From positions 1-55,370 of the forward strand of contig CALXBY010000008.1 in the NCBI GenBank assembly GCA_944386675.1: 55,370 bases of DNA, in the 5' to 3' direction. The notes under the pieces were generated by a model, which was given only the letters and a program-made list of their open reading frames with translations, did no database searches and was not told the DNA's origin. Below are positions 7,079-15,833 of the stretch, piece by piece. The first letter of the stretch is position 1; every line of letters starts with the position of its first letter. The position numbers and the translations under genes are program-made. The DNA is from an uncultured Clostridia bacterium. GTDB lineage: Bacteria; Bacillota; Clostridia; TANB77; CAG-508.

Positions 7079-8920
7079 ATGTGTGGAATTGTAGGTTATA
7101 TAGGAAAACAAAAAGCAAGTCCAATTTTAATCAATGGACTTTTAAGATTAGAATACAGAGGTTATGACTCTGCAGGTATTTCAACAATTGAGCCAGAAGG
7201 TTTAGTTGTTATGAAAGATAAAGGAAGAGTAAAAAATTTATATAATTTAGATGGTATTGATGATTTAAAAGGTACAATTGGTATTGCTCATACAAGATGG
7301 GCAACACACGGAAAACCATCTAAAGAAAATGCACACCCTCATCAAGATAATTCAAAAACATTTAGTGTTGTGCATAATGGAATTATTGAAAATTATAATG
7401 AATTAAGAAAATTTTTAATGGATAATGGATATACATTCTATTCTGATACAGATACAGAAATTGTTCCAAATTTGATTCATTATTACTATACAAAAAATAA
7501 TAAAGAAACAGGAAAAATGAAATTTTTAACTGCAGTTAAAAATACATGTTCTGATTTAAAAGGAAGTTTTGCTTTAGAAATCATTTGCAAAGATTTCCCT
7601 GATAATATGATTGTTGTTAGAAAAGATAGCCCATTAGTTATCGGAAAAGGAATTGATGAAAACTATATTTCTTCAGATATTCCAGCAATTCTTTCATTTA
7701 CAAGAAACTTCTACCTTTTAAATGATTTCGAATATGTCTTTTTATCAAGAGATTCTGCAGAATTTTATGATAAAGATTTAAATAAAGTGGATAAAAAAAC
7801 ACAAAGTATTGAATGGGATGCTGCTAGTAGTGAGAAAAACGGTTATGAAGATTTCATGTTAAAAGAAATTCATGAACAACCAACAGCTATTCGTGAAACA
7901 ATTGGTGCTAAATTTAACGAAAATTCAAAATGTGAATTTGATGAATTAAAATTCACAAAAGCGTATTTAACAAGTTTAAACAAAATTTATATTGTTGCTT
8001 GTGGTACAGCAATGCATGCTGGTTTAGTTGGTAAAAATGTTATAGAAAAACTTTGTAGAATTCCAACTGAAGTAGATATTGCTTCTGAATTTAGATATAG
8101 AAATCCATTAATTGATGAAAAAACTTTATGTATTTTTATTTCTCAATCTGGTGAAACAGCAGATACGATTGCTGCACTAAAATTATCAAAAGAAAAAGGT
8201 GCTAAAACACTTGCTATTTCAAATGTTATAGGAAGCTCTATTACCAGAGAAGCAGATTATTCTATTTACACACATGCTGGACCAGAAATTGCAGTTGCTT
8301 CTACAAAAGCATACACTTCACAAGTTGTTCTAATCGTTATTTTAGCAATTTATTTTGCAGAAATTTTAGGCAAAAATTCTGAAGAATTACATGAATTAAA
8401 AAAGGAAATTTTGGAATTACCTAGAAAAATTGAAGAATGCCTAAAATTAGAAGATATAGTTAAAAACTTTTCAAAAAGAATTTATCAAGAAAAGGATATT
8501 TTCTTTATTGGTAGAGGTGTTGATGAAACAGTTGCTAAAGAAGGTTCTTTAAAATTAAAAGAAATTTCTTATATTCATTCAGAAAGCTATGCAGCAGGAG
8601 AATTAAAACATGGACCAATCGCTTTAATTGAAAAAGATGTAACAGTTGTAGGAATTATGACTGAACCTACATTGGTGGAAAAAACAGTTAGCAATATTCA
8701 AGAAGTTATCACTCGTGGAGCCAAAACATTAATCGTTACAAATCAAAAGATTGATAAATCTATGTTTGATACAGTACTAGAAATCCCAGAAACAAATCCA
8801 TTTGTTTCACCTATCTTATCAATTATTCCTTTACAATTATTATCATATTATATTTCAAAAGAAAAAGGATTAGATGTTGATAAGCCAAGAAATCTAGCAA
8901 AATCTGTTACAGTTGAATAG
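7079..8920 (+). CDS. glmS: Glutamine-fructose-6-phosphate aminotransferase (isomerising)
   Basis: Makes glucosamine-6-phosphate from fructose-6-phosphate and glutamine, the first step toward UDP-GlcNAc and peptidoglycan. The 613-residue protein starts Met-Cys-Gly-Ile-Val-Gly; Cys2 becomes the N-terminal nucleophile after Met removal, which fixes the start at 7079 (GGAGG eight bases upstream) rather than an in-frame TTG at 7061. N-terminal Ntn amidotransferase motifs (TRWATHGKPS, HNGIIENY) are followed by two SIS isomerase domains (SQSGETADT; the second in the C-terminal half) and the conserved end DKPRNLAKSVTVE. Controlled by the upstream ribozyme. Confidence 0.98.
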   Translation: MCGIVGYIGKQKASPILINGLLRLEYRGYDSAGISTIEPEGLVVMKDKGRVKNLYNLDGIDDLKGTIGIAHTRWATHGKPSKENAHPHQDNSKTFSVVHNGIIENYNELRKFLMDNGYTFYSDTDTEIVPNLIHYYYTKNNKETGKMKFLTAVKNTCSDLKGSFALEIICKDFPDNMIVVRKDSPLVIGKGIDENYISSDIPAILSFTRNFYLLNDFEYVFLSRDSAEFYDKDLNKVDKKTQSIEWDAASSEKNGYEDFMLKEIHEQPTAIRETIGAKFNENSKCEFDELKFTKAYLTSLNKIYIVACGTAMHAGLVGKNVIEKLCRIPTEVDIASEFRYRNPLIDEKTLCIFISQSGETADTIAALKLSKEKGAKTLAISNVIGSSITREADYSIYTHAGPEIAVASTKAYTSQVVLIVILAIYFAEILGKNSEELHELKKEILELPRKIEECLKLEDIVKNFSKRIYQEKDIFFIGRGVDETVAKEGSLKLKEISYIHSESYAAGELKHGPIALIEKDVTVVGIMTEPTLVEKTVSNIQEVITRGAKTLIVTNQKIDKSMFDTVLEIPETNPFVSPILSIIPLQLLSYYISKEKGLDVDKPRNLAKSVTVE

Positions 8921-9012
8921 TTTATAAGCATTTTTTATAATTTGATTTAAAAAACATTTCCAAATAAAAAATATGGAAATACTAACCATTCAAAAAAATA
9001 AAATTATATCAG

Positions 9013-9070
9013 AAAAATAACTGTTACTTTTGTTACCGTATATAAAGTTCCAAAAGTAACAGTTATTTTT
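9013..9070. terminator. glmS terminator, 20-base perfect stem
   Basis: Perfect 20-base arms at 9013-9032 and 9051-9070 (core AACTGTTACTTTTG), ending in a T run. Strong and symmetric, so probably bidirectional. The remaining 120 bases to the next gene hold a half copy of the dispersed GGGGACGG repeat and a second terminator. Confidence 0.85.
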
Positions 9071-9106
9071 TTACTATAAACTGAATTTTCTATAACTCGT
9101 CATCTA

Positions 9107-9131
9107 TGTCAACGGGGACGGAGAAGAATGA
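9107..9131 (+). repeat. Half copy of the GTCAAxGGGGACGG repeat
   Basis: TGTCAACGGGGACGGAGAAG and ATGA follow the consensus of the full palindromes at 51.4 and 52.3 kb, without an inverted partner here. Confidence 0.7.
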
Positions 9132-9151
9132 TTTGTTTAAATTCAAAAAAT

Positions 9152-9183
9152 AAGAGGGTGTCTTTTTTTGAAGTCCCCCTCTT
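9152..9183 (-). terminator. Terminator of the zinc-ribbon membrane protein gene
   Basis: AAGAGGG and CCCTCTT arms around 18 bases; on the minus strand followed by ATTTTTTG. It begins five bases after the stop codon at 9189. Confidence 0.75.
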
Positions 9184-9188
9184 TTTAA

Positions 9189-10685
9189 TTATCCTCTATA
9201 TCCACTTAAATCTTTGGTTGAATATTCTACTGTTCCATCATTGTTAATTACCATATATTTTTCTATTTGTATCAAATCTATATTTTCTTCTCCTCTAGCA
9301 ATTGCATTTTCATCCATTCCAGATACTCTTACTATTAATTTTCCATCCACTATTTGTGTTGCAATATATTCAACTTTGGTTAAGTTTGTATCTCCATCAA
9401 TTCGATATAAAATCTTTCCATCAAAGTCTACTTTCATTATTAAGTCTTTATTTTCTTTTCCTATAAGAATAACTCCATCATTCATCATTAAGACTTTCGT
9501 TTTATTTCCCACTAAAACAGGTTCGATTATATTTTCTCCTGTTTCCAAGTCTATTAGATATAAATCATTATCAATAACAATAGACATTTGTGTTTCATTA
9601 TAGTCCATTGGACTATAGTTTGTACTATCAGTTGAATTATATTCAAATTCTCTACTCCATAATTTATTTAAGTTTTTATCAAAATAATCAATATATACAT
9701 ATTTTAAACTACTGTCATACGTGCTTACAATATAATGATTAAAATCAGATGATATGAATAATTTTTTTATGATGTTATCAGATAAATTATTGTAATCTAT
9801 GTCATAAGTAATAATTCCTTCACTTTTGCTCATATCAAAAGCTTTAAAATTAGCATTTGATTGGTTATCTAATGTTACTAAATAATCCATCTCATCATGT
9901 TCACTCACTTTTACATCTTCTCCGAAAATATATTTTGCAACATTTCTAATTGTATCTGCATCAAATTTATCTTCTCCATAATCACTTACGTTCATTGCAC
10001 TAATAACTGGTATCGTATAAGTATTTCCATTAATTTCTCTTGTTTCAACACCTACATATCTTCCATATATTTGAATGAAGTCTCTTTCTACTAATCTTTC
10101 ATTTAATTGTTCGCCTTTTAAAATATATAATCTGTCACTAGAATCTGTAAGTGTATATTCTCCTGTTGGATAATCTCCATAATAATATCCATCACAATCA
10201 TCAAACATTAATACTTCAAATTCTTCATCAGTAGATTCTAATACTTTAACCACTCCACCAATTGTATAAACTTTTGCGTTTTCGAATATTTGTGGGTATT
10301 TTTGAAGATTTTCTATATCATAATATAAATATAAATAATCATTATCAAAATAATTAATAACAGCTCTTTGTTGCTCTGTTAAATTTTCATCGTCAGCATT
10401 CATATTTGAAAAACTTAGAGATTGCATTCCATTTGCTTGCATATTAGCACTATCTTGTACTACTGCATTTTCTTTTTGATTTTCCTCACTATTATTTTCA
10501 TTACGATTTATAGCTATCACTGCTACTGCTACAATTGCTGCAATTATTACTATAATTACTAACACAATTGCTACTTTTTTTCCTGTAGATTTTTTGCTGA
10601 CATTTTCTTCTTTTACCTTTGCACCACATTTTTGACAAAATACACTTTCTTCAGCAATTTCTTCACCACATTTTTTACACTTCAT
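9189..10685 (-). CDS. Zinc-ribbon membrane-anchored protein with large outer domain
   Basis: 498 residues. A zinc ribbon (CKKCGEEI...CQKCGAK, Cys3/Cys6/Cys18/Cys21) sits at the N-terminus, then a basic linker and one membrane segment at about 39-58. The outer part starts with an acidic, Asn-rich linker. The region after about 330 has short repeated beta-strand patterns (SIVIDNDLYLIDLETGE; ILIGKENKDLIMKVDFDGKILY) that suggest a beta-propeller-like fold. The combination zinc ribbon plus membrane segment plus outer domain is frequent in Clostridia, with no assigned function known to me. Start supported by AAAGGGG. Confidence 0.7.
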   Translation of the reverse strand: MKCKKCGEEIAEESVFCQKCGAKVKEENVSKKSTGKKVAIVLVIIVIIAAIVAVAVIAINRNENNSEENQKENAVVQDSANMQANGMQSLSFSNMNADDENLTEQQRAVINYFDNDYLYLYYDIENLQKYPQIFENAKVYTIGGVVKVLESTDEEFEVLMFDDCDGYYYGDYPTGEYTLTDSSDRLYILKGEQLNERLVERDFIQIYGRYVGVETREINGNTYTIPVISAMNVSDYGEDKFDADTIRNVAKYIFGEDVKVSEHDEMDYLVTLDNQSNANFKAFDMSKSEGIITYDIDYNNLSDNIIKKLFISSDFNHYIVSTYDSSLKYVYIDYFDKNLNKLWSREFEYNSTDSTNYSPMDYNETQMSIVIDNDLYLIDLETGENIIEPVLVGNKTKVLMMNDGVILIGKENKDLIMKVDFDGKILYRIDGDTNLTKVEYIATQIVDGKLIVRVSGMDENAIARGEENIDLIQIEKYMVINNDGTVEYSTKDLSGYRG

Positions 10686-10783
10686 ATTTTTTCCCCTTTC
10701 ATTTGTACTTTTATTTTACTATAACATTCTTACATTTTTTATGCAATAATTTTTTTGTAGAAAATTGTCTTAAAATAAAAAAA

Positions 10784-10803
10784 GTTACTATTTTTATAGT
10801 AAC
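10784..10803 (-). terminator. Terminator of the yaaL-bofA unit
   Basis: GTTACTAT and ATAGTAAC arms, four-base loop; on the minus strand followed by seven T. It lies about 95 bases beyond the bofA stop. Confidence 0.8.
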
Positions 10804-10896
10804 CTTTTTAGATTATTATTCTTGTCTTTTCATAGATAGTATCCGCAAAAATTTTTTTAAAAAACTGGATATTTTTTCTTTTTTAATTATCCTTCA

Positions 10897-11157
10897 TCAT
10901 CCCACTAATAATTTTACAATAATTAAGCAAACTGCTCCTGGTAATCCTAATAATCCTATAATAATACTATTTATAATATTTAATCCTATATGAAATCCAA
11001 AATTAGCCCCTATTAAGTTAATCACATAGATAATAATTCCGCCAAATATAGAATTCAATATTAGTTTTAATATTTTTTTGATAGGAACAATAAATATTCT
11101 ACCTATAAGAAATATAAAACAGATACAGGCCAAATATGTAACAATATTCAAATCCAT
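10897..11157 (-). CDS. bofA: BofA-family inhibitor of pro-sigma-K processing
   Basis: BofA is an integral membrane protein that holds the SpoIVFB protease inactive in the sporulating mother cell until a forespore signal arrives. The 86-residue protein has the family pattern: basic segment PIKKILKLILNS, then FGGIIIYVINLIGANFGFHIGLN and the closing GLLGLPGAVCLIIVKLL. The start at 11157 is preferred because GGAGG lies six bases upstream. It follows yaaL in the same order as in Bacillus (yaaL then bofA), though recR is not next to it. Confidence 0.87.
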   Translation of the reverse strand: MDLNIVTYLACICFIFLIGRIFIVPIKKILKLILNSIFGGIIIYVINLIGANFGFHIGLNIINSIIIGLLGLPGAVCLIIVKLLVG

Positions 11158-11225
11158 TTTGTCCTCCAATTCATAACATATAAAATCTTTTACTAATTAT
11201 TATGCTAAAAATTGGACAAATAGAC

Positions 11226-11510
11226 CTATCCTACTTCTTCGTCACTAGAAAGTCTATATTTTATATCATTAATCATATCTACTGTAATTCCTTTCATTTT
11301 CGCCATTTTAATTAAGTAATTTAGTTTTGCTTGATTAGCTTTCATTTGATAAATATAATAATCCACTAATTCATCTTGTGCATACTCAAAATTTTTATCT
11401 ACATTTTTTAACTCTCTTCTTGTTTTTATAATATTTTTAATCAACTCAATTTCTCTTTCCCTTTCATTTTTATTTTCTATCTCGCTTTCTTGAAAATACC
11501 TTTCTTCCAT
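11226..11510 (-). CDS. yaaL: YaaL-like DUF2508 protein
   Basis: A 94-residue, mostly helical charged protein (ERYFQESEIENKNERER; ELKNVDKNFEYAQDELVDYY). It fits DUF2508, whose Bacillus member YaaL is encoded just before bofA. The start at 11510 has AGGAGG seven bases upstream; a longer frame to 11618 runs into a repeat element and has no such site. The function of YaaL is not established. Confidence 0.75.
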   Translation of the reverse strand: MEERYFQESEIENKNEREREIELIKNIIKTRRELKNVDKNFEYAQDELVDYYIYQMKANQAKLNYLIKMAKMKGITVDMINDIKYRLSSDEEVG

Positions 11511-11583
11511 AACCATCCTCCTCTTGCCTTTTGCTCTAATAGTATATTCAAGTATGTTGTTTTTTATACTAACTATTGCTAAA

Positions 11584-11616
11584 GGTTGCCAAAATGGCAC
11601 GTCCCCTTTGGCAACC
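11584..11616 (+). repeat. Inverted repeat of the GTTGCCAAAATG-CGTCCCC family
   Basis: Perfect 10-base arms GGTTGCCAAA and TTTGGCAACC around ATGGCACGTCCCC. The left half is shared almost exactly with the element at 26965-26993, so these are copies of one dispersed family. It lies just upstream of the yaaL start, between divergent genes. Confidence 0.75.
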
Positions 11617-11651
11617 AATTAGATAAAGTTAAATTATTTTGCTCAAAAGTC

Positions 11652-11680
11652 TTGTTTTTTTAGGCATTTTGTAGGATAAT
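11652..11680 (+). promoter_or_regulatory. Promoter of the VirD4-like ATPase gene
   Basis: TTGTTT (11652-11657) and GATAAT (11675-11680), 17-base spacer, 40 bases before the start codon. Confidence 0.5.
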
Positions 11681-11719
11681 ATATATGTATGAGTTTAAAT
11701 TTTTGAAAGGATATAATAA

Positions 11720-14050
11720 ATGAAACTAATAGATAAGTTTTTGAAAAAATTAAATATAAATAGAAATACATTTGCCACATATATATTAACATTACTAACT
11801 GTATATTTGGCTGTAGATAGAATTGTTGAAATGCTTCTTATGATTTTTACAGGTGTATCTTATTCTTATTGGGGACCTATCCAATATACACTTGCTTTAG
11901 CTTGTCCAATATTTGCATTTCTTTTTTCAGGGCAATCTGAATTTGCAACTTCTAACATGAAAAAAGTACAGATTTTATATGTTTATATTATTGGTTTATA
12001 TATTATTGCAATTTCTATGTTCACACAATGGCTAAATATGGGAGCTTGGTTATTATTATTATCTGTTCCTGATTATGTAGAAATTATTACTGACTTTTCT
12101 GACATCGTAAAACCTGCTTTCATAGCGATTTCTATTTACTTGCCACTTGTTACAGCTTTTCCACTATTTAAATGGATTTACTTTGGTGTTAATGATAACT
12201 TGGATCAAATTCGTTCTATTTGGGATTATAAGGGTATAAACTTATCTGATCAAAAAAAGGATAGAGGCGTATATACTTGTGAAGTATTTTTATGTACAGA
12301 TGATGATTATGGCAAAAATATTATTATACCAGAAGTTTCTAGATATCTATCCCTATTTGTATGTGGAGGTTCTGGAACAGGAAAAACTTCTCTAATATTT
12401 GAACCTATGATTGCTAGAGATATTGAGAAAAAATATTTCTTTAGAGAAGTTTCTAAAGAAATGGGATTTACTGCTTTAAAAACAGGCATTGCCTATTTAA
12501 AAAAGCCATATGATAATGATTACTTAAATGAGAATTTTAGATTAGATATGCTTTCACCTTCAGAAGGTAAAGAAGATGTTTACAATGCATATATGAAAAA
12601 AATGATTTTAGGAAGTTATAATGGTGAAAATGTTTATAGAAATTTAGGATTAGAAATTATGTCCCCAGATTATGAATTGATTGATCATATGATTGATGTT
12701 TGCAATAATTATGGATTCAAATATAATATCATAGACCCTTCTAATCCAAATTCAATGGGATTAAATCCTTTTGTCTATGACGAACCTTCTAAAATAGCTA
12801 TTACGATTTCGTCTGCTTTAAAAGCTATGTATAGTAATGCTCATGAAGAACTTGAAGATGCTTATAGAGAAGATTATATTATTCAAGCAATTGAAAATTT
12901 AGCAATTCTTTTAAAAGAAATGTACCCTAGAATGAACGAAGGTGCACTTCCTAATATGGAAGATATGTTAAAAATGTTTACTAATTTTGAATTGATTGAA
13001 AAAATGTGTGAAATATTAGCACATGATGAAGAACTAAAAGAAAAATATGCTATACAGCTTGCTTATTTTAAGAAATGTTTCTATAAAGATGGACCTGCAA
13101 GACAACAAACAGAAAAAGATATATATGCAGCAGTAACTCAATTAGATAACCTTTTAAGATTACCTGGTGTTAAATCAATATTATGTAATCGATTTAACAA
13201 TATTAATTTTGATAAAGCTCTTGCAGAAGGAGATATTACTTTTGTATGTACAAGACGTGGAGATTTAGGTTCTTCTACACATCAAGCATTTGGATTATTC
13301 TTCTTAATTTCAATGCAAAATGCAGTACTTAGAAGACCTGGTGGAGAAAATTCAAGAGTTCCTAATTTCTTATATGTTGACGAATTTCCTGATTTTATTT
13401 GTAAAGCTACAGAAGCTATCTTTACAATGTACAGAAAATACCGTGTAGGAACAATTATCTCTGCTCAAAACTTAGCACAGTTAGAAACACCAAAATCCAG
13501 AGAGAATTATAGAAATACAATTTTATCTAACTGTTCAAATAAAGTATTTACAGGTAATGCTGTTATTGATGAACTTAAATGGTGGGTAGCTGAATTTGGT
13601 TCACACAGAGAATGGACTTACAAGGTTGACTTAGACACTGATAAAATGTCTTATACTAATAAATTAGGTGATGTAAAATGGGCATATGTTGACTATTTTA
13701 CTCCTGGTAAATTACAAGGTATGCTTACTGATAAAAAATGTGCATATAAAGTTAAAGATATTGGTGGCCGTTTAATGGTTGGTCCTGGTAGATTTAATTA
13801 TCTAGAGTCAAAATATAAAGAAAAACAAAAAATCAAATCTTTCGATTTTGGAAAATATTCAGATGGTGTTACTACTGCAACAGAGGATGATAATACTTCT
13901 TTTAAAAAGAAATTTGATTTAAAAAATTTAGATTTTAAAGACGAACGAGATGAAATAAATCCTGTTCAAACAGATACCACGGATTCTAGATATTTATTTG
14001 ATAATGATGATGCCGTTGTTATCAATTTTAAAAGAAATGAAAAAAAATAA
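11720..14050 (+). CDS. Orphan VirD4/TraG-type coupling ATPase
   Basis: 776 residues. The first 155 hold four or five membrane segments. A P-loop ATPase domain follows with Walker A GGSGTGKTS at 216-224 and Walker B FLYVDEF at about 550-555, followed by TIISAQNLAQLE as in TraG/VirD4 and TraM-recognition proteins. The closing 80 residues are acidic and probably unstructured. Such ATPases bring DNA or proteins to a type IV secretion channel. No relaxase, VirB4 or integrase gene is visible in the window, and the gene has its own promoter and terminator. Whether it serves a channel encoded elsewhere or has a separate role is open. Confidence 0.82.
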   Translation: MKLIDKFLKKLNINRNTFATYILTLLTVYLAVDRIVEMLLMIFTGVSYSYWGPIQYTLALACPIFAFLFSGQSEFATSNMKKVQILYVYIIGLYIIAISMFTQWLNMGAWLLLLSVPDYVEIITDFSDIVKPAFIAISIYLPLVTAFPLFKWIYFGVNDNLDQIRSIWDYKGINLSDQKKDRGVYTCEVFLCTDDDYGKNIIIPEVSRYLSLFVCGGSGTGKTSLIFEPMIARDIEKKYFFREVSKEMGFTALKTGIAYLKKPYDNDYLNENFRLDMLSPSEGKEDVYNAYMKKMILGSYNGENVYRNLGLEIMSPDYELIDHMIDVCNNYGFKYNIIDPSNPNSMGLNPFVYDEPSKIAITISSALKAMYSNAHEELEDAYREDYIIQAIENLAILLKEMYPRMNEGALPNMEDMLKMFTNFELIEKMCEILAHDEELKEKYAIQLAYFKKCFYKDGPARQQTEKDIYAAVTQLDNLLRLPGVKSILCNRFNNINFDKALAEGDITFVCTRRGDLGSSTHQAFGLFFLISMQNAVLRRPGGENSRVPNFLYVDEFPDFICKATEAIFTMYRKYRVGTIISAQNLAQLETPKSRENYRNTILSNCSNKVFTGNAVIDELKWWVAEFGSHREWTYKVDLDTDKMSYTNKLGDVKWAYVDYFTPGKLQGMLTDKKCAYKVKDIGGRLMVGPGRFNYLESKYKEKQKIKSFDFGKYSDGVTTATEDDNTSFKKKFDLKNLDFKDERDEINPVQTDTTDSRYLFDNDDAVVINFKRNEKK

Positions 14051-14072
14051 TTTTATCATAAAATATAAAATG

Positions 14073-14104
14073 AAAGACTTACAATTAATTTTTTGTAAGT
14101 CTTT
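14073..14104 (+). terminator. Terminator of the VirD4-like gene
   Basis: Perfect 12-base arms AAAGACTTACAA and TTGTAAGTCTTT, eight-base loop, followed by TATTTGG. Confidence 0.8.
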
Positions 14105-14180
14105 TATTTGGCATTTTATGATTATTTTGTATTTTAACTTTATGTATTATTACTTTCATATTATAACAAATCTAAATATT

Positions 14181-15038
14181 TTATACTGTTAGTCCAATTA
14201 ATTCTAAAGCTATACCTGAAATAACACCTATTGCATATAATAATATCATAATTTTTATATTATTTTTTATTCCTTTATTTGTTCTAAATAATACAGCTAG
14301 TCCCACACCTGCTCCAACTAGTAATCCTGCAATCATTGTCCCAACAGAAATTAAACTTTCTAAATACATCTGTGTAATAATAACTGATGCAGCACAATTT
14401 GGTATCAAACCTATCAATCCTGATATAATTGGTCCTAGAATTGGTCTATTTAGCATAAATCCAGCTATACGCTCTTCTCCAATTAAATGCATAGCTGCAT
14501 TAATTATTAATGTTATAATAAATATAAAAATAAAGATATTTACCGTATGTTTTAAAGCTGATTTCCATATTCCATGTTCACAGTGACAATGTTCTTTTTC
14601 GCATAGGTCAATAATTTTTTCTTTTTCTTCTTCTTTCCCTTTATTTTTTATTCGTATAACGAAATCTATTAAAAAGCCTGCTATCATACCAATTATTAAT
14701 TTAATTGCTAATATTTTTATAATAACATCTATTGCTACACCTTCAGACAAAAAAATTGGTAACATCTCATCTGATGTTGATAAATATACAGCTATCAAAG
14801 TTCCTAATGTAATAACCCTTGCTGCATATAAATTGGTTGCAGATACAGAAAATCCACATTGTGGAACAATACCAAGCCAAGCACCAAAAAATGGTCCAAA
14901 TTTCCCTGATTTTTTTATTGTTTCCTTTGTCTTTTCTTTCGTTTTATGCTCTATATATTCCATTAATAAATACGTAAGAAATAAAAAAGGAATTAATTTT
15001 ACACTATCTTCAATTGTATGTTCTAATATTTCTAACAT
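14181..15038 (-). CDS. ArsP_2-type putative heavy-metal exporter (DUF2899)
   Basis: 285 residues with about eight to ten membrane segments in two similar halves. Each half carries an internal proline-cysteine motif in a membrane segment (GIVPQCGFSVSATN at about 57-70; GLIPNCAASVIIT at about 213-225), the mark of this exporter family. A cytoplasmic loop has a His/Cys-rich patch (CEKEHCHCEHG, about 146-156) that could bind metal. Related proteins are described as putative manganese or arsenic exporters; the substrate is not proven. No metal-sensing riboswitch is visible upstream. Confidence 0.78.
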   Translation of the reverse strand: MLEILEHTIEDSVKLIPFLFLTYLLMEYIEHKTKEKTKETIKKSGKFGPFFGAWLGIVPQCGFSVSATNLYAARVITLGTLIAVYLSTSDEMLPIFLSEGVAIDVIIKILAIKLIIGMIAGFLIDFVIRIKNKGKEEEKEKIIDLCEKEHCHCEHGIWKSALKHTVNIFIFIFIITLIINAAMHLIGEERIAGFMLNRPILGPIISGLIGLIPNCAASVIITQMYLESLISVGTMIAGLLVGAGVGLAVLFRTNKGIKNNIKIMILLYAIGVISGIALELIGLTV

Positions 15039-15102
15039 CTTCTCCTCCTTTTCGCATTATATATATTAGCACAAAATCCTTCAAAATTCAACCAAAAGAT
15101 AA

Positions 15103-15138
15103 AAAACTATCCATTGGATTGTCCAATCAGACAGTTTT
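15103..15138 (-). terminator. Hairpin terminator beyond the DUF2651-like gene
   Basis: Nested arms (AACTGTC with GATAGTT, one wobble, and GATTGG with CCAATG) followed on the minus strand by TTTTATC. Confidence 0.6.
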
Positions 15139-15159
15139 GTTTTAGTTTTCTATCCAATT

Positions 15160-15228
15160 GTGGACGTTTTTCTTTAGAACATTTCTTAAATTTGTTGTAC
15201 AAAAAATGTCCCAAAGAAAAACGTCCAC
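15160..15228. repeat. Long inverted repeat, 25-base arms
   Basis: Arms 15160-15184 (GTGGACGTTTTTCTTT...) and 15204-15228 pair with two mismatches around a 19-base spacer. Partial complementarity continues outside (TAGTTTTCTA / TAGAAACTA), so the whole structure covers about 100 bases. It could be a small non-autonomous mobile element or a strong terminator. Confidence 0.7.
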
Positions 15229-15237
15229 AACTAGAAA

Positions 15238-15705
15238 CTATCTTCTTCTAAATCTTCCACAAATGCAACCTGTTCTTCCATTATTTGCTGTATTAGGTAC
15301 CACATTAATTCTTGTTGCTATTTCATTATTGTTACAAGAATTATTACCATTGCTATCTACAATTCTTATAACACCATTTATTGTATTTGCTTGGTTAAAA
15401 CCATTATCATTTCCACATTCACAACTATTATCATTACACCTTCTATTTCTTCTACAGCAGTTATTATCTCTGTCAAAAAATCTATTTATTAAGCAAATAA
15501 TCAGTGCTGTTATATAGCTAATGAACGTATATACTAAAGTTGCTGCTAAAAGGATTAAGTTTCCTATAATAAATGTAATAATAATTCCTATTGCAAATAT
15601 AATTCCTGCAACTAGTGCTGGACATTTTAATATTTTTTGTAAGGCAATTGAAAATATAATAACAGCTAATGGTATTGCAAAAAATATAAGTAAAATTGTA
15701 TTCAT
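15238..15705 (-). CDS. Small membrane protein with Asn/Cys-rich tail (DUF2651-like head)
   Basis: 155 residues. Three hydrophobic segments lie in the first 70 residues (IPLAVIIFSIALQKIL; CPALVAGIIFAIGIIITF; AALIICLINRFF region), resembling DUF2651 proteins such as B. subtilis YbeF. The rest is unusual: runs rich in Asn, Cys and Arg (DNNCCRRNRRCNDNSCECGN; ending GRFRRR) with eight or more cysteines. Such tails occur on spore-coat-like proteins, but that is a guess. Start supported by AAAGGAG. Another frame over the same DNA is a shadow. Confidence 0.62.
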   Translation of the reverse strand: MNTILLIFFAIPLAVIIFSIALQKILKCPALVAGIIFAIGIIITFIIGNLILLAATLVYTFISYITALIICLINRFFDRDNNCCRRNRRCNDNSCECGNDNGFNQANTINGVIRIVDSNGNNSCNNNEIATRINVVPNTANNGRTGCICGRFRRR

Positions 15706-15833
15706 AATCTTTCTCCTTTTCTTTTTTACTATATTTTATGCATAACCACATAACTTTGTTCATATATTATTCTTACGGTTACAACACTTAAGTTATAGAA
15801 CATAAGATAATTTAGATTACTTTATTTATTTTG

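Noticed and set aside
15039-15160. Metal-sensing riboswitch upstream of the exporter gene
   Set aside because: The region holds only hairpins that fit terminators and repeats; the conserved loops of the yybP-ykoY element are not seen.
15518-15763. 81-residue minus-strand frame
   Set aside because: Another frame of the DUF2651-like gene, whose own frame has a good ribosome-binding site and sensible membrane segments.
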